Positions 43,189-51,679 of a DNA stretch of 64,000 nt are shown one piece after another. How positions within the stretch are numbered: position 1 is the stretch's first letter; each line of letters opens with the position of its first letter. This DNA is from CAZFBA01 sp964517135 (lineage in GTDB: Bacteria > Cyanobacteriota > Vampirovibrionia > JBFMGH01). Below the pieces are notes generated by a model that did not search any database, was not told where the DNA came from, and saw only the letters and a list, made by a program, of their open reading frames with translations. The stretch is taken from positions 1 through 64,000 of the forward strand of contig CAZFBA010000006.1 of the NCBI GenBank assembly GCA_964517135.1. Direction: 5' to 3'. Both the position numbers and the translations under genes were made by a program.

Positions 43189-46100
43189 ATGATAGATTTA
43201 ACCTTTCAATACATAAAAAATCTTGCCAGCCCTGGTGTTTGGCGCCGGGGTTATGATTATTACCAGAAAAATCAAGTTGAAAAGGTTGAACTTTATGAAG
43301 AAGGTATTAAAGGCACTGTTAAAGGCAATTTCAAAGATGAATATAAAACGCACCTGAAGTTTTTTGAGAATGAGGTAAGAGCAGATTGTGATTGTCCTTT
43401 TCCGGATGAATGGTGTAAACATGCTGTTGCCGTAGCTTTAATAGGCATTAGTCAGGGTTTATGGCATAAATACTGGGGTATAGAAGATCATCTTGATGAT
43501 AAAGATGAAGAAAATATTGATTATCAAGGCCAATACAGATTTTTGTTCAACGAAAAATCCAAGCCCAGAATGGTTTCAGTAAAGGTTATCGAGCGAAAAT
43601 CAGGATCTACTGTAACACAACTCGAACCAATTTTACGAAGTGTAGTTGAAGCTCAGAAACAAAATGCTATTCAACTTAATGAAAAAGAAAAAATGGAACT
43701 TTATCTAATTTCGTTTTTGCACAAAAACGCCCAGTATGACAAGAATCGAAAACATTATTATGTTAATTATAAGTTTCTTGATGAGCTGATGCCCTGTTTT
43801 GCTAAGCTGGAAGACTTAAGGCATGCTGCAACTAACCGTAAAATTAAAGTAGAAACCAATCCTCTGAGGTTAATACTGAATGTAAATATATCAATGGTAG
43901 GAAATATCCTTGTTGCTCTGCACTGGAAGCGTTCCAATCCTGAAGATATTATACCTTATGAAGAAATTAGACTATTTGCAAAAAAGATACAGTGGGGTAT
44001 ATACAAAAACATTATATTTCCAATTCAGACTACCGTAGGGGAATTACCATATTTTCTCTCAAGATCCAGTTTTCTAGATATTAAAGGCGGTGATGGAGGT
44101 AAGTTTTTATTTGAACAGCTGCCAAAATTTAGAGAAGAGCTAAAAGAAGAACTTGAAATAGAAGAGTCTGAAGCTGTAAAAGAAGCAAGGCTTGAAATTA
44201 AGCCACCAAAAGAGACACTTGTTGTTGAAATGCCTGATGAAAAAACTCTTCGGGTAGCTCTGGAGTTTGATTATGACGGTGTTCGTGTACCTTATTATGA
44301 CCAGGCAAAAAATTCACCCTATGTATGCGTTGTTAAAGGAGCTCCACCTCCGAAACAATATTCAGTAGAAGAATTTAGAGAACAAGAAGCTGAAAAAAGA
44401 CGTGCAGAAATAGAAGCAGGTATAATTGATCCATCAAAAGAAGAACGGAAAAAAGTAAAAGTTATAAGAGTCAAGGTTCTCGACAAAGATAAAATAGGAC
44501 AAAAAGCTAAAAAAGGTGATCATAAAGCAAAACAGCAAGATGCTCAGAAAAAAGAAGAGCCCCAAATGATTGTTAAAGAGAAAAAAACAGAAATAGCCCC
44601 AGAGCCTTTAGTTCGCCTGAACGAAGAAGATTTTAGTGAATTTCCTGATATAGATAAACAGGAAGACTCTATACCGGTTTTACCTTCTTCAGAGCAGCCT
44701 GAAATGGAACAAAAAATTCAAGAACAGCCTGCAAAGAAAGAACCTCAGGTTGAAGATAAAACTAAACCTCACAAAAAAGAGATTAAAGATGTTACTGAAA
44801 ATCATACTATTGCAGCTGAACCTGAAAAAGACAAACAAAAAGACAAGAAAAAGCCTGATTCACTTAAAGTTTCATCAGATGATGATTTTATGGATTCTTT
44901 TGTTGGAAAGCTCATCCCTGAACAGAAGCCTATAAATATACTTTCTCAGGACCTAGTAGCAAAAAAAGGAAAGAAGAAATCTCTAAAACACTCTGAAATA
45001 GAGGATGTTGATCTTGTTGACAAACTTTTCATGGGTTCAGATAAAAAGCCCGACAAAAAAGAAAATAAAGGCCCGGCAAGTGCTAAAGCTCTCACTGGAG
45101 AAAGTATAAACAAAAAAACAGAAGATACAAAACAACCACCAAAAAGAAAACGGGGCAGGCCACCCAGGAAATCAGGCCTGGATTCTGATTCAATAGAAGA
45201 AACAATCGTATCAAACGAAGAAAAATGGCCTGTAACAGAAACAGATAATGGTACAACCCCTGTTCAGCCTGAAGAACCAAAAGAAATATACTGGATTAAA
45301 CGAGATATCAAGGCAGAAGAAAAGGCCTATAAACAACTATTGTCTTATGGCCTGGTACCCATGCAAACAAATAAGCTTGAAGCCCGTGGAGATATGGTTA
45401 TCGATTTTGTTGGTCAACATTTTACAGAGCTTACAAAAGAATGGCAGGTTGAATATCCTGAAGAAATCAAGAGCATAAGGATTTCATCTAATCCATTTAA
45501 ATATAGAATTTATATAGATTTTGCTGAAACCCTTGACACGTTTATGATGAAAGTGGTCGGTGCTATTGGAAAAAAAGAAATAGACTTTGATGAAGTAAAT
45601 GAACTTATGAAAGATGGCCGCAAATACATTTATGTGCCTGGTGAAGGATACTCTGAAATACCCCTGGCAGAGACTTTGCAGATAACTAAATTGCTTAATA
45701 GCTTCGATGCAAATAAATTACCAGAATCAAAGTATAGAGTTCTTACCTACAAAGTGGGTCTTATAGCTGAACTGTTTGAGCATAATACTGAAATTATTAT
45801 GTCTGAAGAATATCAAAAGTTCTGGAACCTTATATCATCATTCAGTAACTTTGAAGAATCCGAATTACCAGCCTCTGTTCAAGCAACTTTGAGAGAATAC
45901 CAAAAAAAAGGTTATACCTGGCTTCATTTTCTCTATACATACGGGCTTAATGGCATACTGGCAGATGATATGGGTCTTGGTAAAACACTACAAACCCTTG
46001 TTTTAATTCAAAAAGCAAAAGACGAACATGGTGGAAAGCCTTCTCTGGTAGTTTGTCCTACCTCTGTTGTTTATAACTGGGAAGATGAAATTAAGAAATT

Positions 46101-47286
46101 TACCCCTGAATTAAGCTTTATCGATTATACAGGTGGTGGAAGACACTCCCTATTAAATAAGTTTAATAGTAAAGATATCATAATAACAAGTTATGCTATA
46201 TTAAGAAGAGATATCAATTATTTAAAACGCTATGAATTCAGGTATATTGTACTTGATGAAGCACAAAAAATTAAAAACTATCAATCTCAAACAGCAAATG
46301 TATCTAAAGAATTAAGGTCACATCACCGTCTGGCATTATCAGGTACACCTATTGAAAACAGACTGTCTGAGTTATGGTCAATATTCGACTTCTTAATGCC
46401 TGGTTTTCTTTATGATTATAATGACTTCAGGCAGCGTTATGCACAACCTATTGAAGAATATAACAACAAAGATGCTGAAAGACGCCTTAAAAAACAGGTA
46501 TACCCGTTTATATTGAGAAGATTAAAACAAAATGTTGCTAAAGACCTGCCTGATAAGCTTGAATTTCTTTCATATTGTGAATTATTGCCTGACCAACAGG
46601 AAATATATATTGATATTCTTGACCGTACAAAAGAAGAGCTATTCAGAAAAATCGAACGTGACGGCATTGCAAAAAGCCAGATGTCAATATTATCAGCACT
46701 CTTAAGACTCAGACAAATTTGCTGTCATCCAAAACTCATAGGTGATGTACATTCATCTGCTATTAGAAACTCAGGCAAATTTGATCACCTGAAAGAAATG
46801 ATTCAAGAAGTTGTCGATCAGGGGCATAGAATACTTTTGTTCAGTCAGTTTGTTGAAATGCTCAAAATCATTAGAGAATGGCTTGAACGAGAAGGTATAA
46901 AATTTGAATATCTAACTGGTAGCACTAAAGACAGAAGAGCATGTGTTGAAAGATTCAATAATGACGAGAGTATCCCTATATTCTTGATCAGTTTAAAAGC
47001 AGGTGGAACAGGTCTTAATCTGACCGGTGCTGACTATGTAATACATTACGATCCCTGGTGGAACCCTGCAGTAGAAGATCAAGCTACAGACAGAGCTCAC
47101 AGAATCGGCCAGACTAAAAAAGTATTTGTTTACAGACTTGTAACAAAGGGTACCGTTGAAGAAAAGATGATAAGACTGCAAGAGAAAAAACGTGACCTTA
47201 TAGATAGTGTTATTACTGTTGATACATCACTTGGTAAGATTTTAACCTACGACGACATAAAAGAAATATTCAGTCATAATTTTTAA
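43189..47286 (+). CDS. SWIM zinc-finger SNF2-family helicase
   Basis: 1365 residues from the ATG at 43189; a TTG at 43159 would add ten residues. N-terminal SWIM zinc finger CxC...CxH (C67, C69, C76, H78). A bacterial SNF2-associated region follows. A very long Lys/Glu/Pro-rich low-complexity linker (about 390-700) contains a canonical AT-hook core (KRKRGRPPRKSG, near R655). The helicase motor has Walker A in LADDMGLGKT (K932), the DEAQ box at 1023-1026, and the C-terminal motifs GGTGLNLTGADYVI and DQATDRAHRIGQ. Predicted ATP-dependent DNA translocase in chromatin or transcription remodelling. SWIM-SNF2 proteins of this kind are common in cyanobacteria and firmicutes; the AT-hook linker is less usual. 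Confidence 0.93.
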   Translation: MIDLTFQYIKNLASPGVWRRGYDYYQKNQVEKVELYEEGIKGTVKGNFKDEYKTHLKFFENEVRADCDCPFPDEWCKHAVAVALIGISQGLWHKYWGIEDHLDDKDEENIDYQGQYRFLFNEKSKPRMVSVKVIERKSGSTVTQLEPILRSVVEAQKQNAIQLNEKEKMELYLISFLHKNAQYDKNRKHYYVNYKFLDELMPCFAKLEDLRHAATNRKIKVETNPLRLILNVNISMVGNILVALHWKRSNPEDIIPYEEIRLFAKKIQWGIYKNIIFPIQTTVGELPYFLSRSSFLDIKGGDGGKFLFEQLPKFREELKEELEIEESEAVKEARLEIKPPKETLVVEMPDEKTLRVALEFDYDGVRVPYYDQAKNSPYVCVVKGAPPPKQYSVEEFREQEAEKRRAEIEAGIIDPSKEERKKVKVIRVKVLDKDKIGQKAKKGDHKAKQQDAQKKEEPQMIVKEKKTEIAPEPLVRLNEEDFSEFPDIDKQEDSIPVLPSSEQPEMEQKIQEQPAKKEPQVEDKTKPHKKEIKDVTENHTIAAEPEKDKQKDKKKPDSLKVSSDDDFMDSFVGKLIPEQKPINILSQDLVAKKGKKKSLKHSEIEDVDLVDKLFMGSDKKPDKKENKGPASAKALTGESINKKTEDTKQPPKRKRGRPPRKSGLDSDSIEETIVSNEEKWPVTETDNGTTPVQPEEPKEIYWIKRDIKAEEKAYKQLLSYGLVPMQTNKLEARGDMVIDFVGQHFTELTKEWQVEYPEEIKSIRISSNPFKYRIYIDFAETLDTFMMKVVGAIGKKEIDFDEVNELMKDGRKYIYVPGEGYSEIPLAETLQITKLLNSFDANKLPESKYRVLTYKVGLIAELFEHNTEIIMSEEYQKFWNLISSFSNFEESELPASVQATLREYQKKGYTWLHFLYTYGLNGILADDMGLGKTLQTLVLIQKAKDEHGGKPSLVVCPTSVVYNWEDEIKKFTPELSFIDYTGGGRHSLLNKFNSKDIIITSYAILRRDINYLKRYEFRYIVLDEAQKIKNYQSQTANVSKELRSHHRLALSGTPIENRLSELWSIFDFLMPGFLYDYNDFRQRYAQPIEEYNNKDAERRLKKQVYPFILRRLKQNVAKDLPDKLEFLSYCELLPDQQEIYIDILDRTKEELFRKIERDGIAKSQMSILSALLRLRQICCHPKLIGDVHSSAIRNSGKFDHLKEMIQEVVDQGHRILLFSQFVEMLKIIREWLEREGIKFEYLTGSTKDRRACVERFNNDESIPIFLISLKAGGTGLNLTGADYVIHYDPWWNPAVEDQATDRAHRIGQTKKVFVYRLVTKGTVEEKMIRLQEKKRDLIDSVITVDTSLGKILTYDDIKEIFSHNF

Positions 47287-47679
47287 AACCTTTATGGATA
47301 AACAATTTTAAGAGAGAATAGTTTTACCCTACAGATCAAATAGTTATTGTATACGTTGTGCATTTTCCCTTTAACCCGAATTATTCTTCAATTTACAGTC
47401 TATTTATTCTAAAAACTTCTGTTTTCTGCGATGTTTTAACACTGTGTTAAAAAGATGTATTCGCTAGACGTCAATTTCTATAACTGTTTCAGGTCAATTT
47501 ATTAATAGTTTATAAATTAAATAGGTTAAAGTCTCTCTTTTAACAGGGATTTCAGGTGTGTGTTATTTATTATCTGCATCTTATACAATTTGCTTTCAAT
47601 GCATAACTTTTCACCGGATTATTTTGAGGCCCAATACCCCTGGAATCAATTGCCTTTTGATGGCAACCTGGTTTTAAAA
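47287..47679. other. Intergenic region, 393 bases, with a 24-base repeat
   Basis: Convergent gap between the SNF2 gene and the first AI-2E-type gene. It holds the 24-base repeat at 47644-47667, identical to 28739-28762, with a ttgcc/ggcaa stem. A tgcataactttt stretch near 47599 echoes the start of the repeat at 4319. No clear terminator with a T-run. Confidence 0.5.
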
Positions 47680-48867
47680 TTAGTCCTGCACCGGTAATGA
47701 GACTGCATCAGCTTTATTGTTATTAAAATATTGCGGATACAGGTGCGTAATGAGAATCATTATAATACTTGCAACCGGTACAGCCAGAAAAACACCCAGT
47801 ATACCTGCAATTCTTTCGCCGATAATAAGTGAAAGTATAACAATAACAGGGTTCATGCCTGTCATATCGCCAAGCAAGATAGGAACCAGTATATTATTGC
47901 TAAATATCTGAAATGCAGTAAATATAAGGAATATAAACAAAGCAGAAACAGGATCCTGAACAATAGCAACAATAAGAGCTGCCATAATACCAAGAGCCTG
48001 CCCAATAAAGGGCACAAATTGACCTGCACCTACAAAAATAGTCAGAACAAGAGCATATTGCAGGCCAAAAAGGTAATAAATTATACCCATAAAAAGACCT
48101 GTGATAAAGCCTATTATTGCCTGTCCTCTAATATAGCCTATAAGAGCCTGATGAATTCGTCTTTCAATTTCTGTAATCTTTTCAAGTGGTGTGCCGGTAA
48201 GCAACTTATGCAGCCATTTTCTGATATTTTTCTCACTCAAAACAAAGCAAAACGAAAGTATAACGATAAGAATGGTATAAATAAGATTTCTAAAAGTGCC
48301 AGAAAGTATTACCGGTATTGCCGTTGCACCATGCTTGGCAAAATTTTCAAACTGTCTATAAAACTTTATGGTAAACTGTTTTGCTGCAGCATCACCGGGA
48401 GAAGTTAGATCAGGCTTAAGCTTAATTGTTTCAGGTTCTGGTTTTTCAGGCTTATAATCATCACCAGTAGCTTGATTTAAACCATAGCGAACTGTAAAAT
48501 CACGTATATAGTTTGTTGACATTAGTTGAAGCTTAATGACATCTCTGGGTAGTGTCTGACTGAGCTCAATAATTTGCATGGAAACAGGCTTAATTAACAA
48601 TATACAGGTGATTGTAATGATAATACTTGCTAACACATAAGTAGTTGTTGCTGCAATAAGCCTCTTGCGATAAAATTTCATATCCGGCAAAAAGCCTTCT
48701 ATAGCTTTAATTGGCCATAGTAAGATATAGGTTACAGCCAGTGAAATAGCAAGAATAGCAAACAAATCATAGAAATACCTTATAAAGTATATTATAGCGA
48801 TTAATATAATCGCCCAGCATACAAGCGTAACAGATATTTTGAGGTTTTTATCGGTGTTAAAATTCAT
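47680..48867 (-). CDS. AI-2E family transporter (PF01594-type), paralogue 2
   Basis: 395 residues with about eight membrane helices in the family's typical 2+1+5 arrangement. Motifs: FAILAISLAVTYILLWPIKAIE in helix 2, GYIRGQAIIGFITGLFMGIIYYL, GAGQFVPFIGQALGIMAA, and IIGERIAGILGVFLAVPVASI at the end. The family includes the putative AI-2 exporter TqsA and also Na+/H+ antiporters, so the transported substrate is open. Residues about 140-170 form a Lys/Glu/Pro-rich loop. It lies 12 bases downstream of its paralogue; the two were clearly produced by tandem duplication and probably share a transcript. Confidence 0.88.
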   Translation of the reverse strand: MNFNTDKNLKISVTLVCWAIILIAIIYFIRYFYDLFAILAISLAVTYILLWPIKAIEGFLPDMKFYRKRLIAATTTYVLASIIITITCILLIKPVSMQIIELSQTLPRDVIKLQLMSTNYIRDFTVRYGLNQATGDDYKPEKPEPETIKLKPDLTSPGDAAAKQFTIKFYRQFENFAKHGATAIPVILSGTFRNLIYTILIVILSFCFVLSEKNIRKWLHKLLTGTPLEKITEIERRIHQALIGYIRGQAIIGFITGLFMGIIYYLFGLQYALVLTIFVGAGQFVPFIGQALGIMAALIVAIVQDPVSALFIFLIFTAFQIFSNNILVPILLGDMTGMNPVIVILSLIIGERIAGILGVFLAVPVASIIMILITHLYPQYFNNNKADAVSLPVQD

Positions 48868-48879
48868 AATAAGTAATAA

Positions 48880-50085
48880 TTATTCTGTTTGAGTGTTATT
48901 TTCTTTACATTCCTGAGGATGATGATCTTCCATAAGTGGCGGACAAAGGCCAAGAATAATAATGTTAATGATACAAGCTACAGGTACAGCCAGAAAAACG
49001 CCAATAAGACCGGCAATTCTTTCACCTATAATGATTGAAATGATTATAATAACCGGGTTCAGGCCAGTTAGATTACCCAGTAATTTTGGTGCAATGATAT
49101 TATTACAGAATATCTGAACAGCCAGAAATACAATGATTATAAAGATTACAGAAACTGGTGATTGAACCAGGCCAACAATTATGGCAGCCAGAAGAGCAAT
49201 AGCATGACCTAAAAAAGGTACAAACTGACCTATGCCCATCAGCAGAGCCAGTGTAAGAGAGTATTTTAGACTAAATGAATAGTATACTATCCACATGCAG
49301 ATAGCAGTTATCAGCCCAATGATCGCCTGACCTTTTATATAGCCTATAATAGAATGATGTATTTTTTCTTCTATATGAACGAGTTTTTTTAGTTTTGTAC
49401 CTTCAATCAGGTATTTGAGCCAGTTTCTGAGGCTTTGTTCGCTTAATATAAAGTAAAATGAAAGCATTAAAATAATAATGGCGTATATAATGTTGCGTAA
49501 TGTGCCGGATACCAGAAGCGGAACTACTGAGACCCCGTGTTTGGCAAGATTTTCCAGTTCTTTATAAACTTTCAATTTTATTATCTGGGCGGTTTTTTCT
49601 TTATTTTCACCTGTATCCTTATTTATAATGATGTTATTATTTTCATCCTGTTCAAAATCTTCTTCAGTAGGGGTATCAAGATAATCACTAACATTAATAC
49701 CATATTGGACAGAGGTTTTGTTAATATAGTTAATAGCTTTATTCTGTATTTTTACTATGTTTTTTGGCATAGCAACACTTAAATCAATTAACTGCCTTGA
49801 AACAGGTTGAATGACTATCAGTGTAATCAGGGATATAAAAATAATAGCAAGAATATATGTAATGATTGTTGATACTAAACGACGATGTTCGGGTTTTATT
49901 TCTACAAGGTTGTCTTCAATAGCTTTAATTGGCCAGAGCATAATGTATGTAATCGAGAGCGAGATTGCAACAATGGCAAATAAATCGGCAAAATATCTTA
50001 TTAACATTACCAGAAAAATGAATAAGATAATCCAGCAGACCACTATGACAGACATTCTGAAGTTTTTTTCAATGTTTTCAAGCAT
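48880..50085 (-). CDS. AI-2E family transporter (PF01594-type), paralogue 1
   Basis: 401 residues from the ATG at 50085, which has AGGT 7 bases upstream; a TTG one codon earlier is not needed. Same helix arrangement and motifs as paralogue 2 (AIVAISLSITYIMLWPIKAIE, GYIKGQAIIGLITAICMWIVYY, GIGQFVPFLGHAIALLAA, IIGERIAGLIGVFLAVPVACI). The hydrophilic loop at about 140-170 is acidic and unrelated to that of the paralogue. Its C-terminus has a His/Glu/Asn-rich tail (DHHPQECKENNTQTE). First gene of the two-gene unit. Confidence 0.88.
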   Translation of the reverse strand: MLENIEKNFRMSVIVVCWIILFIFLVMLIRYFADLFAIVAISLSITYIMLWPIKAIEDNLVEIKPEHRRLVSTIITYILAIIFISLITLIVIQPVSRQLIDLSVAMPKNIVKIQNKAINYINKTSVQYGINVSDYLDTPTEEDFEQDENNNIIINKDTGENKEKTAQIIKLKVYKELENLAKHGVSVVPLLVSGTLRNIIYAIIILMLSFYFILSEQSLRNWLKYLIEGTKLKKLVHIEEKIHHSIIGYIKGQAIIGLITAICMWIVYYSFSLKYSLTLALLMGIGQFVPFLGHAIALLAAIIVGLVQSPVSVIFIIIVFLAVQIFCNNIIAPKLLGNLTGLNPVIIIISIIIGERIAGLIGVFLAVPVACIINIIILGLCPPLMEDHHPQECKENNTQTE

Positions 50086-50402
50086 CAACAGTTACCTGTG
50101 AAACAATGATGAAGACTAATAATATTTTGCAATGATAAGTTTAATAATACAAGTTAAAAAGATATTCAAATAATCTTATGATGCAGCTATTTTAAGTTAT
50201 TCAGTAGATAATATGCAATAAATAATTAAGAATTGCGTACTTAAATCAGGGTATTTTTTATGATAAAAGGGTTTTGAGTAATATTAAAAAATGTTTGAAA
50301 TCATCTTAATTCAATTGCTAAATATGTAGAAAGATTTTATTATATTATGAATATCTAAAAATGGTGCATATAATGACATACATTAACAAAGGAAAAAGCC
50401 AT
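50086..50402. other. Divergent intergenic region, 317 bases
   Basis: Separates the AI-2E-type genes (-) from the YvcK-like gene (+). Strongly AT-rich, as expected for back-to-back promoters. I see no operator palindrome, repeat or RNA gene that I can support. Confidence 0.4.
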
Positions 50403-51416
50403 ATGAATAAGGATATAAAGCATAAGAAATTCGTAACAATTGGCAACGGAACCGGTCAGGCAACTATCTTAAAGCATCTACACAGTTATGTTGAAGATAT
50501 TACGGCTATTGTTGGCGTAACAGACAATGGTGGCCACAGCGGTCTATTACGACGTATGCTGAATATACCGGCACCAGGTGATATTAGAAATTGTATGTCT
50601 AATGTATGCGATAAAGAATCATCTCTGGCTAGCTTGATACGTTATCGTTTTAATAAAGGAGAGCTTGAAGGGGTTAGTCTGGGCAATTTAATTATTTCAG
50701 CACTGACAGATATAGAAGGAGATATGGGTAAAGCAGTTGAGCAGCTTGGTAAAATGTTATATCTAAAACCCAGAATACTTCCAGCAAGCATAGAAAGTGC
50801 ACAGATATGTGCAGAACTTGAAGATGGACAGATTATTGAGGGAGAATTTGAGATTATACGTCGTGAAAATAAAGAGGCTCATATTGTTAGAATGTTCCAT
50901 AAGCCTGAAATTACCGCCTATGCACCCTGTCTTGATGCGGTAAGAGAAGCAGATGTTATAGTTATATCTCCCGGAACTTTGCGAACCGGTATCATTTCTA
51001 CACTTCTTGCAAAAGGCATGAAAGAGGCTATAACAAAAAGTCCGGCCAGAATAATCTTTATCTGCAACATTATGACCAACCCCGGTCAGACTGAAAACTT
51101 TTCTGCAAGAGATCATATAGAAGAAATTACCCGCTACCTTGGCAGAAAACCTGATTATACTCTGGTTCATGATGGTATGATACCTGATTTTGTTCAGGAA
51201 ATATATGTAAAAGAACGTTCACATCCAGTAAAGCATATAAATGTAGACAACGAAGACATAAGTATTATTTTTGAAAATCTCCTCGAGCAGATTGATGAAA
51301 ATGAAATACAGAAATATCAGCGCACAGGTGGAGAACATATAAAGAAAACCCCTCATCTTATAAGGCATGACGCCCGGAAGGTTGCAAGTATTATTCTGGA
51401 ATTATCAAATAATTAG
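50403..51416 (+). CDS. YvcK/CofD-family gluconeogenesis factor, divergent
   Basis: 337 residues from the ATG at 50403, chosen because AAGGA lies 9 bases upstream; in-frame ATGs at 50361 and 50373 lack a signal. The family layout is clear: VTIGNGTGQATILKHL where most YvcK have GGGTG, AIVGVTDNGGHSGLLRRM where most have VADDGGSSGRLR, then NIPAPGDIRNCM, SLGNLIISALTDIEGDM, VLPAS-like ILPASIESA, ADVIVISPGTLRTGIISTLL and FICNIMTNPGQTENFSARDHIEEI. YvcK proteins bind UDP-sugars and affect cell shape and carbon metabolism. The altered glycine-rich and DDGG motifs may change nucleotide binding. Confidence 0.88.
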   Translation: MNKDIKHKKFVTIGNGTGQATILKHLHSYVEDITAIVGVTDNGGHSGLLRRMLNIPAPGDIRNCMSNVCDKESSLASLIRYRFNKGELEGVSLGNLIISALTDIEGDMGKAVEQLGKMLYLKPRILPASIESAQICAELEDGQIIEGEFEIIRRENKEAHIVRMFHKPEITAYAPCLDAVREADVIVISPGTLRTGIISTLLAKGMKEAITKSPARIIFICNIMTNPGQTENFSARDHIEEITRYLGRKPDYTLVHDGMIPDFVQEIYVKERSHPVKHINVDNEDISIIFENLLEQIDENEIQKYQRTGGEHIKKTPHLIRHDARKVASIILELSNN

Positions 51417-51613
51417 CCTATTTTCTCTGGCCCGACCGCTGCTAACCTTCAATTTGAGGTGTTTTGGCCAAAAATACATGTTTAGTATCAAGCAGGGTGT
51501 GTTTATGTTATGAAAACCTTAAAATTTTCATTAACATTTGAATAAAAATTGGAATAATTTCTGTGCAGGTGTCATCTTTATTTTTAAAGGTATTAAAACG
51601 CAAAACCGATTTA

Positions 51614-51636
51614 CTGGAAAATCGTTAATTTTCCAG
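51614..51636 (+). promoter_or_regulatory. Hairpin in the leader of the macroglobulin gene
   Basis: A perfect 9-bp stem ctggaaaat / attttccag with loop cgtta, followed after ten bases by a seven-T run (51647-51653), and then ACAGGAG and the ATG at 51680. It could be an attenuator or leader structure of the macroglobulin gene, or the weak terminator of the YvcK-like transcript. The T-run is too distant for a classic terminator. Confidence 0.5.
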
Positions 51637-51679
51637 CAGTATAGAATTTTTTTGTTTTTAGTTTTACAGGAGTAATTGT

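Noticed and set aside
47680..50085. Firm quorum-sensing (AI-2 export) role for the tandem AI-2E proteins
   Set aside because: The family also includes sodium/proton antiporters, and no luxS or AI-2 uptake genes are in the window.
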